Assembly: GCA_963720375.1 (NCBI GenBank)
Contig: CAVRFM010000012.1
Span: forward strand, 62,001 to 126,000
Direction of reading: 5' to 3'
DNA from: JAPLHP01 sp963720375
GTDB lineage: Bacteria > Chloroflexota > Dehalococcoidia > UBA2247 > RBG-13-53-26
Length of the DNA stretch: 64,000 nt
Shown: piece by piece, positions 8,582 to 16,988 of the stretch
Position numbering within the stretch: position 1 is the first letter of the stretch
Layout of the letters: each line of letters starts with the position of its first letter
Made by a program: the position numbers and the translations under genes
Notes under the pieces: generated by a model
Seen by the model: only the letters and a program-made list of their open reading frames with translations
Told to the model about the DNA's origin: nothing
Database searches by the model: none

Positions 8582-8613
8582 AAAATAAAAACCGACCTGA
8601 AAAAGGTCGGTTT
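8582..8613 (-). terminator. Intrinsic terminator or attenuator (leftward)
   Basis: A 10-bp stem AAACCGACCT/AGGTCGGTTT with a five-base loop. The T-rich tail (TTATTTTG) follows on the minus strand only, so it stops leftward transcripts just ahead of the small membrane gene's ribosome binding site. Confidence 0.7.
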
Positions 8614-8769
8614 CACTATTAGCTCTACGCCATCCAAGTGACCAGTTTTACAGATGGCGCTTCAACGCTTCCTGCCCCCCCCTACGCCAAGATCAGCAAT
8701 GGCTATCGCTCACATGTGCCTACCCATTCCTGGCTTGGCGATTAAACAGGGCCCTCTTGGGTTACTATA

Positions 8770-8797
8770 TTGACAAATCCAATAAGCTTGATATAAT
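8770..8797 (+). promoter_or_regulatory. Consensus sigma-70 promoter of a putative small RNA
   Basis: TTGACA at 8770-8775, a 16-base spacer and TATAAT at 8792-8797: both boxes are perfect. The expected start of transcription is near 8804, about 70 bases before a strong terminator, with no reading frame in between. Confidence 0.75.
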
Positions 8798-8803
8798 AAA
8801 AAG

Positions 8804-8872
8804 CGAGTGTGGTTGCGTCCCCCGCATCCTGCTCGTGATCCCACTAGTTACAGGCTATGTGGGATCTTTTTT
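8804..8872 (+). ncRNA. Putative ~69-nt small RNA
   Basis: Sequence between a consensus promoter and an intrinsic terminator with no start codon and ribosome binding site. It can fold into an outer GCGAG/CTCGT stem enclosing GGTTGCG/CGCATCC (one mismatch), followed by the terminator stem GATCCCAC (8837-8844) with GTGGGATC (8859-8866) and six T residues. It does not match SRP RNA, 6S RNA, tmRNA or a tRNA by eye. An antisense or trans-acting role is possible; the opposite strand is transcribed from 8995. Confidence 0.6.
8837..8872 (+). terminator. Rho-independent terminator of the small RNA
   Basis: Perfect 8-bp stem GATCCCAC/GTGGGATC with a 14-base loop, then TTTTTT at 8867-8872. Confidence 0.85.
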
Positions 8873-8931
8873 GCTTTGAAATATGCGCCAGATATTCTCT
8901 GTTTCTATCTCCTTACACCAGAAAATATCTA

Positions 8932-8954
8932 ATATGATAGCATCACTATCATAT
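8932..8954. repeat. Perfect dyad, possible operator
   Basis: ATATGATAG (8932-8940) and CTATCATAT (8946-8954) form a 9-bp inverted repeat around CATCA. It lies 30-50 bases downstream of the start expected for the leftward promoter at 8990-9018, where a repressor could block elongation or initiation. Confidence 0.45.
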
Positions 8955-8989
8955 ACAGATACCAATTACGCTTGATGCTCTAGTGTTGT

Positions 8990-9018
8990 TTTATATCATA
9001 TTCCGATAGATTTGTCAA
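8990..9018 (-). promoter_or_regulatory. Leftward sigma-70 promoter
   Basis: On the minus strand TTGACA (9018-9013), a 17-base spacer and TATAAA (8995-8990). Transcription would start near 8983 and run antisense to the small RNA toward the small membrane gene or its upstream terminator. Confidence 0.6.
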
Positions 9019-9194
9019 ACTTCGGGCGTGGTGGATAACGTTGCGAGACCTTGGGTCTTGTGGCCAGACGAGCCGTGATGTGGCTATTTGGTGATAGGGG
9101 CTTAATGGTCAGAGGCTAGTGGAAATGTTAGGTGTGAGATCACTCGTGATTCTTAAACTCTCGGGTTGGGCATAACGAGACTGGTTGCATTCGT

Positions 9195-9752
9195 CTATAT
9201 TTTCCCTCTAAGAAGCTCTCTTATGCAGATTCCACCGAAGTCCCAGAACTGGTGCCGCATGCTTTTGAAGTCCAGAGTGCTCATCATGCTGCCAAGCACG
9301 CCGAATGGGAGCATCTGGGGAATGAATCCTCGGGAATATTCGAGCATCCAGGCATGATCTCTCACTCGATAGCCTTTATCTGTTCCCTTTCTGAGATAGG
9401 CCATATCACCGGGCTTATAGATCGCAGGGGTAAACTGGCCCTGGGTGTACGTCAGCATTTCTCCATCCAGCATGATGTCATAGACGTGAGCCCAGTATCG
9501 CCCGGAATATCCTTCAGTGCCGATGGGTGTACCAAAGAAAATGAGGTATTCCGAGATCGAACCATAGAGTATGGTTAGCATTCCCATAGAACCGCCCGCG
9601 ATGCTGAATATCCATCTTCTCTTAGTGCGTATGCGGCCCGGGAATTGCCTGTCCAGTGCTTCCGTGACCGCTTCGAATTTCTCTTCCAGCGGTACACCGA
9701 GATTCTTTTTACATATCTCCTGCAGGTCTTTGGGATCAAAAATATATGCCAT
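9195..9752 (-). CDS. ERG2/sigma-1-receptor-like protein
   Basis: A 185-residue protein that closely follows the fold family of fungal C-8 sterol isomerase (ERG2) and animal sigma-1 receptor. Landmarks are GSMGMLTILYGSISEYLIFF (residues about 53-72), IGTEGYSGRYWAHVYD, the IYKPGDMAYLRKGT segment, and EYSRGFIPQMLPFG near 140, which parallel the ligand-binding barrel of ERG2. No sterol genes are nearby, so sterol isomerisation is not implied; the ligand is unknown. The start is firm (AAGGAG, seven bases before ATG). It differs from eukaryotic homologues in lacking an evident long N-terminal membrane anchor. It stands alone between gene-free stretches. Confidence 0.8.
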   Translation of the reverse strand: MAYIFDPKDLQEICKKNLGVPLEEKFEAVTEALDRQFPGRIRTKRRWIFSIAGGSMGMLTILYGSISEYLIFFGTPIGTEGYSGRYWAHVYDIMLDGEMLTYTQGQFTPAIYKPGDMAYLRKGTDKGYRVRDHAWMLEYSRGFIPQMLPFGVLGSMMSTLDFKSMRHQFWDFGGICIRELLRGKI

Positions 9753-9882
9753 AACTTTCTCCTTGGTCAGGCGTTTTGGCTGTAATTCCCCATCTCAGCT
9801 TGCAGTGGTATGGTTCCAAACTGGCCTCATTCCGAGCATCGATGATATGCCTGCTCTACTCAGGTGTCAAGCCTCATTTGGC

Positions 9883-9910
9883 TTGACAGAGAGCGTGAAC
9901 GGCCTATAAT
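9883..9910 (+). promoter_or_regulatory. Consensus promoter of the P-type ATPase gene
   Basis: TTGACA at 9883-9888, a 16-base spacer, TATAAT at 9905-9910. The predicted start near 9917 gives a leader of about 158 bases ahead of the ATPase gene. Confidence 0.75.
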
Positions 9911-9916
9911 CAACGG

Positions 9917-10074
9917 AAACCGTGGTGAGTACTCTCTTTGTATCTGTATATCCCTTGGGATGGCCTGCCAAAGAATCTCATGTCCCCGGGTAGAGGGACA
10001 TGAGCCTTGATAAACAATGTTCTCCACCAAGACCGGCGTTGCCGGTCTGTTGATGCAGTCCTCATAGATGATTA
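9917..10074 (+). promoter_or_regulatory. Structured 5' leader of the ATPase gene, candidate riboswitch
   Basis: The leader folds well by eye. TGGTGAG (9923-9929) pairs with CTCCACCA (10022-10029, one bulge), enclosing a small ATCCCTTGGGAT hairpin and a perfect 10-bp stem (9977-9986 with 9995-10004). Next to it is a GC-rich hairpin GACCGGC/GCCGGTC (10031-10047) before the start codon, which could act as an expression switch. Ion-sensing riboswitches (yybP-ykoY, M-box, NiCo) are known ahead of cation ATPases, but I cannot match this one to any of them. Confidence 0.45.
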
Positions 10075-12639
10075 ATGACTAACGATTTTGATATCAAGAG
10101 TATTACAGGCCTTTCTGAAGCCGAAGCAGCCCGAAGGCTGAAAGAGGAAGGGTACAATGAACTGCCATCGGCAAGGAAGCATCGCAGTGCTTTGGCTATT
10201 GCCCTTGGAGTTGTCCGTGAGCCGATGTTCCTTCTGCTCCTCGCTTGTGGAGCAATCTACCTCTCTTTAGGTGACCGGGAAGAGGCATTGCTTTTGTTGG
10301 GCTTTGTCCTTGTCATCATTGGTATTACCACCTACCAGGAACATAAAACGGAACGTACACTGGAGGCACTGCGTGACCTATCCAGCCCTCGCGCCTTGGT
10401 TATTCGTGATGGGGAGCAGAAAAGGATCGTTGGCCGTGAGGTGGTTCGTGGTGACATGCTCGTTCTGGCAGAGGGCGACCGTGTGCCGGCTGATGCATTG
10501 GTCCTGGCCTGTAATAACCTGACGGTTGACGAATCATTGCTGACGGGCGAGTCCGTATCGGTACGCAAAGCAGCGGGCACTCTTGCAACTTTGGCATGTC
10601 GACCCGGCGGTGATGATCTGCCATTCGTCTTCTCCGGCACTCTGGTGGTCAGTGGTCAGGGCATTGCCCAGGCGCAAGCTACTGGCATACGCAGTGAAAT
10701 CGGCAAGATCGGTAAAAGCCTCCAGACGGTCGAGTCTAAAGAGACGCTCCTGCAAAAGGAAACCGGACGGCTGGTTATCAGACTTGCCATTATCGGCGTA
10801 ATCATAAGCGCCATCATTGTAGTTGTCTATGGGTTGACCAGAGATGATTGGCGGCACGGTTTTCTGGCGGGGATCACCTTGGGGATGGCTGTACTGCCGG
10901 AGGAATTTCCGGTTGTGCTTACCATCTTCCTCGCTCTGGGGGCTTGGCGTATTTCGAAGGTGCGGGTTCTTACGCGCCGTGCACCGGCTATCGAGACCAT
11001 GGGTTCGACCAGTGTGCTGTGTGTTGATAAGACGGGTACGCTGACCCTTAACCGCATGTCGGTGGCCAAGATGTCTGCCAACGGGCAGGTCTACGACCTG
11101 AGAAAGGGGACCTCGGAGCAACTCCCGGAGGCCTTTCATGAAATTGTGGAGTTCAGCATATTGGCCAGTGAGAAGAACCCATCTGACCCGATGGAGAAGG
11201 CGTTTAAGGAACTGGGAGAACAGTACCTGAATCATACGGAACACCTTCATCAGGACTGGACGCTGGTGGGTGAATACGAGCTCTCGCGGAAGTTGCTCGC
11301 GCTGTCGCATGTTTGGAAATCTCCCTCCGGTGAGGATTATGTTATTGCTGGCAAAGGGGCACCGGAGGCTGTTGCCGACCTTTGCCACTTCAACCAGGAG
11401 CAATTGCGTTCGCTGTCGCGGGACGTCTCCGCTATGGCCGATGATGGACTGCGAGTACTCGGTATAGCCAAAGCCCATTTCAAACAGACAACCTTGCCCC
11501 AGGAGCAGCATGATTTCAAGTTTGAATTTGTGGGCCTTGTCGGTTTGTCTGATCCGGTGCGTCCGGACGTTCCTGATGCGGTGAAGCAGTGTTATGAGGC
11601 AGGGATAAGAGTGGTGATGATTACGGGAGACTATCCACGGACAGCCCAGTCGATTGCCCGCCAAATCGGTCTTATGCCAATGGACGAGGTGATCACAGGA
11701 CCCGAATTGGACAAGATGGATGATGCAGAGCTTGAAAAGCGCGTCAGGACAACGAATATCTTTGCCCGGGTAATGCCCGAACACAAGCTGCGCTTGGTCA
11801 ATGCCCTCAAGGCCAATGGGGAGATCGTCGCTATGACTGGTGATGGCGTTAATGATGCACCGGCTTTGAAGTCGGCTCATATAGGCATTGCGATGGGGGA
11901 AAGGGGAACAGATGTTGCTCGCGAGGCCTCATCATTGGTGCTGCTTGACGATGATTTCTCGTCTATCGTACAGGCTGTCAAGATGGGGCGGCGGATCTTT
12001 GACAACCTCAGGAAAGCGATGTCGTATATCTTCGCCATCCACATGCCCATTATCGGCATGTCCTTGATTCCAGTGTTGTTAAAGTGGCCGCTGGCTTTGA
12101 TGCCCGTTCACATCGTCTTTCTTGAACTCATAATAGACCCTTCATGCTCGCTTGTTTTTGAAGCTGAGATGGAGGAGACCGATGTGATGAAGCGCCCGCC
12201 CCGCGATCCCAAAGAGCCGCTGTTCGGCTGGCGGACGCTGACCATTAGCCTGCTGCAGGGTGTCAGCGTATTTCTCATTGTCCTGGCCGTCTTTGCCATT
12301 GCAAGACATCGTGGGCTTGGGGATGGGGAGGCACGTGCCCTGGCTTTTACTACCCTAGTCATTGCCAATTTGGGTCTAATACTCTCAAACCGGTCATGGT
12401 CGCGTACCATCATAGCGAATTTGCGTTCGCCCAATACGGCATTGTGGTGGGTCCTGGGGGGTGCCGTATTCTTTCTGGGGCTAGTGCTTTATGTTCCTTT
12501 CCTGCGCAACCTGTTTAGTTTTGCTATGCTGCACCCGATTGATCTTCTCATCTGCCTGGCCGCAGGATTAGTGAGCATCGTATGGCTTGAGGTGTTCAAG
12601 ATGCTCACTAGAGGTATTGTGAGAGGTGTCAGGCGCTGA
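10075..12639 (+). CDS. Cation-transporting P-type ATPase
   Basis: An 854-residue membrane pump of the P2 group. It has the cation-ATPase N-terminal region, the actuator loop TGES at 158-161, the ion-site motif PEEFP at 275-279, the phosphorylation site DKTGTLT with Asp318, and the hinge TGDGVNDAP near residue 590, plus about eight to ten membrane helices. PEEFP in place of the PEGLP of SERCA-type Ca pumps marks a bacterial subgroup whose ion (Ca, Mn, Na or another) is not settled. The ATG has no obvious ribosome binding site, but the leader before it is strongly structured, which suggests control by RNA folding. It is a single-gene unit. Confidence 0.92.
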   Translation: MTNDFDIKSITGLSEAEAARRLKEEGYNELPSARKHRSALAIALGVVREPMFLLLLACGAIYLSLGDREEALLLLGFVLVIIGITTYQEHKTERTLEALRDLSSPRALVIRDGEQKRIVGREVVRGDMLVLAEGDRVPADALVLACNNLTVDESLLTGESVSVRKAAGTLATLACRPGGDDLPFVFSGTLVVSGQGIAQAQATGIRSEIGKIGKSLQTVESKETLLQKETGRLVIRLAIIGVIISAIIVVVYGLTRDDWRHGFLAGITLGMAVLPEEFPVVLTIFLALGAWRISKVRVLTRRAPAIETMGSTSVLCVDKTGTLTLNRMSVAKMSANGQVYDLRKGTSEQLPEAFHEIVEFSILASEKNPSDPMEKAFKELGEQYLNHTEHLHQDWTLVGEYELSRKLLALSHVWKSPSGEDYVIAGKGAPEAVADLCHFNQEQLRSLSRDVSAMADDGLRVLGIAKAHFKQTTLPQEQHDFKFEFVGLVGLSDPVRPDVPDAVKQCYEAGIRVVMITGDYPRTAQSIARQIGLMPMDEVITGPELDKMDDAELEKRVRTTNIFARVMPEHKLRLVNALKANGEIVAMTGDGVNDAPALKSAHIGIAMGERGTDVAREASSLVLLDDDFSSIVQAVKMGRRIFDNLRKAMSYIFAIHMPIIGMSLIPVLLKWPLALMPVHIVFLELIIDPSCSLVFEAEMEETDVMKRPPRDPKEPLFGWRTLTISLLQGVSVFLIVLAVFAIARHRGLGDGEARALAFTTLVIANLGLILSNRSWSRTIIANLRSPNTALWWVLGGAVFFLGLVLYVPFLRNLFSFAMLHPIDLLICLAAGLVSIVWLEVFKMLTRGIVRGVRR

Positions 12640-12779
12640 GCTGAATTAGAGCTCATAATCCACCTCATGCATAAGGACGGGGCATGTTCTTGATGCCTCA
12701 TCATTCGGGGAAAATGATGGAAGCACTGCTCACAAGGGTTGGCACTGTTGTCCCTTGAAGAAAGGCGTTTTAGGAGAAC

Positions 12780-13334
12780 CTAGGCAAGCTCTGGCTCAAT
12801 CAATCCGTAATTGCCGTCTTTTCTTCGATAGAGAACATTGATCTCATTTGTACTGGCATTGAGGAAAATGAAGAAGTCATGTCCCAAGAGCTCCATCTGC
12901 TCTGTGGCTTCCTCCATGGTCATGACCTTTACAGAGAAACGCTTGGTCCGGACAACCTTGTCAGGGATTTCCCCCTCCTCTATCGCTTCGATAGAGGGCT
13001 GAACCTCTCTCTTGTGCCTGTCTGATCTCCTGCGTTTGAGGTAGAATCTATCCTTGTGGCGTCTTACCTGTCTGCGGATGACATCAACAGCAGCATCAAC
13101 AGCAGCATAGAGATCTGATTCTTTTTCCTCAGCTCTGATCAGGGTGCCATTACTGTTGACAGTTATTTGAACTACATACCTGTTCCTGGGGGATTTTGCC
13201 TTCTCTCGATAGATCTCCACCTTGGTCTCAATAATGGAAGGCAGGATACGGTTTAATCCGCTTATCTTCTTTGATACGTAGGTCTGCACTGGTTTATCAA
13301 GTTCTATCTTCTTACCTCTGATAAGCAAGTTCAT
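12780..13334 (-). CDS. hpf: Ribosome hibernation promoting factor, long form
   Basis: A 184-residue HPF/RaiA protein that binds the 30S decoding centre and drives 100S ribosome dimers when growth stops. The N-terminal ribosome-binding domain covers residues 1-100 (LIRGKKIELDKPVQTYV, ending with the basic RRQVRRHKDRF stretch), and the C-terminal dimerisation domain covers about 125-184 (VVRTKRFSVKVMTMEEA, FLNASTNEINVLYRRKDG). The two-domain length identifies the long form. A leftward promoter lies about 150 bases upstream. Confidence 0.93.
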   Translation of the reverse strand: MNLLIRGKKIELDKPVQTYVSKKISGLNRILPSIIETKVEIYREKAKSPRNRYVVQITVNSNGTLIRAEEKESDLYAAVDAAVDVIRRQVRRHKDRFYLKRRRSDRHKREVQPSIEAIEEGEIPDKVVRTKRFSVKVMTMEEATEQMELLGHDFFIFLNASTNEINVLYRRKDGNYGLIEPELA

Positions 13335-13484
13335 CTTTCGGTTCTCCTTTGATTTTGATGTTGGAATCTTGTCTAGTGCGGCAGAAAACGAATGGCCTAT
13401 CCTGACTTTGGGCTGTTCTTCTCAGATGGATACGGCCATGACAATTCATAATAACCAGCCATGACCCCGTAAAACGTATGACAC

Positions 13485-13514
13485 AATATAGGCTGGGGCC
13501 AGAATTGATGTCAA
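13485..13514 (-). promoter_or_regulatory. Promoter of hpf
   Basis: On the minus strand TTGACA (13514-13509), an 18-base spacer and TATATT (13490-13485). It gives a leader of about 145 bases for hpf. Confidence 0.55.
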
Positions 13515-13621
13515 GCCCTATCTGCCGTTTCTTAGTAGTACTCAGGAGCACTTGATTCCATCCTGGCATATGCAGTGGGATTGCGCTTGATGAGGATCAG
13601 TTTGCTGAAAAGCGATGCTGG

Positions 13622-14740
13622 TTAGCCTTGCACAGCGCTATTATCTCCTGATCCTGCGGGTACAAGCTGTCTTTTCCTTCTGGTTGTCTTTTCAGGCTGC
13701 GGCTTGACCTGCTCTTCTGTTGAGCAGGATTCAGCAGGGACGGGCTTGGCTTCTGAGGACAGAGTGCGCCGCTTTGGACGTGTTTGCCGTTTCCTGCTGC
13801 TCTTGGCACCATTGCCATGCTTGTCACTGTCATCTCCATTGTCTCCCCAAGATGCCAGGACAGACAGTATCTCTTTCCAGTGGCGGTACATTACGTCATG
13901 CCCTTCACCCGGAGTAAATGTGGCCCTGCAATTCGGAATGGTGCCTGCTAAGTACTTTCCCATGCTAAGCGGTGTTCTTACATCGGCTTCGCCGTGCCAA
14001 AGGTGGATCTCCATAGTTATGTCCTGCAGTCGGAAGCCCCACGGATGTGCCAGCAGCGTCATTTCCCATGCGGTACCGCGTACACCCATGCGAGTTGCCT
14101 CAGCGTAGTCTTGCATCAGCATGGCTCTAACATCCGGCTCTTTGAGAAGTGCCTTCTCGGTTTCAGATGATAGTCTGGCTTCAAAGTCAAAGAATCGTTT
14201 GGGACTTTGGTGATAAGCAAGGTTCATCAGCCCCCAGGAGAGTTTAGCCAGCATCCGAGAATATCGGGCCGAGCTGAACAGGAGGTGGTTCAGCCATACC
14301 ATGCCCTTCATGGCTGCGGGCGCACCAACAGGTGCTGTGCTGCTGATCATTACTGCTCTGCTCAAACGATGGGGAATCTTCAGGGCGCATGCTGCTACAT
14401 ATGGTGCCCCTTCTGAGGTTCCTGCGACAGCAAATCGATCGATCTGAAGTGCATTGGCCAGTTCTATGACATCGTCCGGCCAATCCAGCAGCGTGCGACC
14501 GGGCTTGAAATCGGAAAGCCCGAAGCCTGGCCGATCTGGAGTTATTATGCGGACACCAAGCGATTGTGCAATAGACTCGTCCGGGTAGTGGAATAGCCGA
14601 GAGCCAGGCGTGCCGTGGAAGAAGATAACGGGCCTTCCTGCAGGGTCGCCATATTCGGCATAAGCGAGCAAACGTCCATCATGCAGCCGAATCTGTTTAG
14701 TGGTTTTCGAAGGTGAATCAGCTAGTCGCGTTGTTTCCAT
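13622..14740 (-). CDS. Alpha/beta hydrolase with basic C-terminal tail
   Basis: A 372-residue serine hydrolase. The fold is clear from HGTPGSR near residue 42 (oxyanion hole), the nucleophile elbow GTSEG with Ser109, a likely Asp in HGEADVRTP near 260 and His in GEGHDV near 288. After residue 300 comes an unusual 70-residue tail rich in Lys, Arg, Ser and Pro (SSRKRQTRPKRR, TTRRKRQ), which may bind nucleic acid or a surface. The substrate is unknown. ATG 14740 has no clear ribosome binding site. Confidence 0.85.
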   Translation of the reverse strand: METTRLADSPSKTTKQIRLHDGRLLAYAEYGDPAGRPVIFFHGTPGSRLFHYPDESIAQSLGVRIITPDRPGFGLSDFKPGRTLLDWPDDVIELANALQIDRFAVAGTSEGAPYVAACALKIPHRLSRAVMISSTAPVGAPAAMKGMVWLNHLLFSSARYSRMLAKLSWGLMNLAYHQSPKRFFDFEARLSSETEKALLKEPDVRAMLMQDYAEATRMGVRGTAWEMTLLAHPWGFRLQDITMEIHLWHGEADVRTPLSMGKYLAGTIPNCRATFTPGEGHDVMYRHWKEILSVLASWGDNGDDSDKHGNGAKSSRKRQTRPKRRTLSSEAKPVPAESCSTEEQVKPQPEKTTRRKRQLVPAGSGDNSAVQG

Positions 14741-15034
14741 GTGTTTATTCTAGGGTGGTGGTATCACCACAGTGTCTCAGGGTAAAACAGGGGTTTCACA
14801 AGCACCTTTCTGGCAGTGGCCGAAATATCACTAAATGCTCACAGTGCTGCGGTATTGATTCAATCTCTCTTGTTTTGCTTGCCAGTGGTATTTCTGCCAG
14901 AGTCCAGCTCCTGTGTATGAATTTCGCAGGTTCTCTATTATATACAAGCTTCGGGTACGATATGGATCGAGATGATATAATATCGCTTTGAGTTATTGTT
15001 TGTATCACAGTGTTGGAGCATTGGAGGGATTTTG

Positions 15035-15604
15035 ATGCTGAGAGACCTAGTGCTGAATAACAGAAGCCGCCGGAGATTCTATCAGGAAAGCTGGGTAGAA
15101 CTCAATTCTCTGAGAGAACTTGTTGATCTGGCCAGACTCTCCGCGTCGGCAGCCAATATGCAACCGCTGAAATATATCCTTTCCTGTGATCCACAGAAGA
15201 ATGCTTTGATATTTCCATATCTCAAATGGGCCGGCTATCTCAAGGAATGGCCTGGCCCGATTGAGGGTGAAAGGCCTTCGGCGTATATCATTGTGCTTGG
15301 TGATACCAGGATAAGCCAGTCCTTTGGTTGTGACCACGGGATTGCTGCTCAAAGTATTCTTCTGGGTGCTGTCGAAAGAGGTTTGGGTGGCTGCATTGTT
15401 GCCAATGTGGATAGGAGCGGACTCTGTAAGGCTCTAAAGATACCATCCCACTACGAGATACTGCTTGTTCTGGCCCTGGGTAAGCCAAAGGAGATTGTGG
15501 TGGTTGAAGCAGTAGGGTCTGGTGAAGACATCAAATACTGGCGCGATAGTGAAGGCGTGCACCACGTGCCCAAGCGCCGCCTTGATGACATCATCGTCGG
15601 TTAG
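15035..15604 (+). CDS. Nitroreductase family protein
   Basis: A 189-residue flavin (FMN) protein of the nitroreductase superfamily. The start NRSRRRF, the SASAANMQPLKY segment (FMN phosphate contact) and the later GCDHGIAAQSILLGAVERGLGG-like helix with its Gly-rich end are typical, as is LALGKPKE near the C-terminus. The CDHGIAAQ form is common in Clostridia and Chloroflexota proteins of unknown substrate. I chose ATG 15035 because GGAGGGA lies seven bases upstream. It stands alone. Confidence 0.85.
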   Translation: MLRDLVLNNRSRRRFYQESWVELNSLRELVDLARLSASAANMQPLKYILSCDPQKNALIFPYLKWAGYLKEWPGPIEGERPSAYIIVLGDTRISQSFGCDHGIAAQSILLGAVERGLGGCIVANVDRSGLCKALKIPSHYEILLVLALGKPKEIVVVEAVGSGEDIKYWRDSEGVHHVPKRRLDDIIVG

Positions 15605-15710
15605 ACAGGTGGCTTGGACGATTTAGCCAACACCTTGTTTCACTTTATCAGAGCACTTCTCTTGAGGAAGAGGTTCCGTTCTCTTTTGGTTTAATGCGGT
15701 TATATGAGCG

Positions 15711-15953
15711 TTATTCATAATTCGAGGACTCTCCGTTCCTACGAATTCCGCCACAGTAGTCGATGAAGTCCTTTATATCTAAGATGATCCCTGCACCTAT
15801 AGAAATGGCCATAAAGACTACAAGGAGCCACGACAGATGGCTGTAGCTTAGGCTCCTCGTAAAGGCAAAACCTCCCACGAATGCTAGTAGTATAATTCCC
15901 ACCATCTTTAAGGCTTTCAGTATTCCGATATACCACTTAGCCGACTTTTCCAT
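15711..15953 (-). CDS. Small membrane protein, 80 aa
   Basis: Two likely membrane helices (residues about 13-32 and 38-60) with a short charged tail (CGGIRRNGESS). ATG 15953 is chosen because GGAGGTG precedes it at good distance. No family is recognised. It ends near the IS region but is read separately. Confidence 0.55.
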   Translation of the reverse strand: MEKSAKWYIGILKALKMVGIILLAFVGGFAFTRSLSYSHLSWLLVVFMAISIGAGIILDIKDFIDYCGGIRRNGESSNYE

Positions 15954-15972
15954 TGACTCACCTCCAGTATTC

Positions 15973-15981
15973 ATTCAACGA
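15973..15981. repeat. 9-bp direct repeat, copy 1 (possible target duplication)
   Basis: ATTCAACGA occurs here and again at 17662-17670, flanking the transposase and the 217-residue gene. A 9-bp duplication suits IS1-type transposition, but terminal inverted repeats were not found by eye. Confidence 0.3.
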
Positions 15982-16055
15982 TTGGGGTTGGATTCTTTGG
16001 TTTAAGTCTGTCATTTTCACCTACTCAGCCTTGGCCGACTGATCACCGCTCTTCC

Positions 16056-16971
16056 TTACGTGGTTTTGGTTGTGCTGGCAGCACTGAGTCTTGGTGGTCT
16101 AGGATGTGACTGGAGTTCGGTTTCCTTAGACACGGGTAGCCTACTGAGTTCTGCCCAGTTCTTTACCCGATAGTCTATCTTGGCAGCTTCGGCGGGTGTC
16201 CTGTCATTCAAGCCTTCATGTGGCCTAAAGAAGTTGTAGTAGACCAAGAAGCCATCTGTGAACTGAAGCAGGGTGTCCATGTCTTGGAAACCACGCATGA
16301 CCTTAACCCTGTCTTTTAACGTGCCGTGGAAACGTTCTATGAGTGCCGTGCTGTCCTTGAGAGCGAAGGGCGAAGATTGGATGTGCTCGGTATCGGCTAC
16401 CGAACGTGTCCTCTATTCCCTCTAGGTATGACCGTAGCTTGTCTGTGATAATGACCTTCGGAGACTTGCCAGCACGTTTAGCAGCATGCTTCCATGAGTC
16501 TTCTGAGCATCTACGCTTCTCCGAGTCTAGTGAAGCTCTAGAAGCTAAGAGGAACCTTGTGTCAGCGTCTATGATATCCCAAAACCAGACCTTGTGATTG
16601 TCCAAATCAAGCACGGTTTCATCTGCAATCCACGTGTCGCCAACGTGGGGTTTGTAGTCTTTGAAGTGGTTTACGGCTAAGGTGGTGTACTTATCTACCC
16701 ACTTGAAGATAGCCGACTTTGAAGGTCGGTAGTCGTATTCTTGCTGCATGTGGTCGGCTATATCCCCATAACTTAAACCTCGGTAGAACATACTTAGGGC
16801 ACTACTGATGTGTGAAGCTGATACCTTCATGTGGAACAGGGTATCATCTGCCTTGAACTTACGCTGACAGGCTTTGCAGAAGTAAAGCTGAGTTCCCTTG
16901 TACGTACCGAACTTTACTACCGCATCAGAGTGACAGTGTTTGCACCTTCGGAGTTCATCTACAAGACTCAT
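16056..16971 (-). pseudogene. DDE transposase with N-terminal zinc finger, frameshifted
   Basis: An insertion-sequence transposase in two frames. The N-terminal part carries a zinc finger (CKHCHSD, then FCKACQRKF), the helix-turn-helix-like YRPSKSAIFKW region, and two catalytic Asp residues (GDTWIADETVLD and VIITDKLRSY). The catalytic Glu lies in the second frame (LIERFHGTLKDR), followed by YYNFFRPHEGLND. One extra base near 16404 (coding GTTCGGTAGCC) splits the gene. The architecture resembles IS1/IS6-type elements. The start is ATG 16971 with AAGGAG upstream. The single-base break may be a sequencing error. Confidence 0.8.
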
Positions 16972-16988
16972 GGTCTGCTCCTTGCTGA

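Noticed and set aside
10534..11880. 448-codon reading frame antisense to the P-type ATPase
   Set aside because: It mirrors the codon structure of the highly conserved ATPase and resembles no protein; a shadow frame.
16056..16298. A separate 80-residue protein after the transposase
   Set aside because: It contains the catalytic Glu region of the same transposase in the shifted frame.
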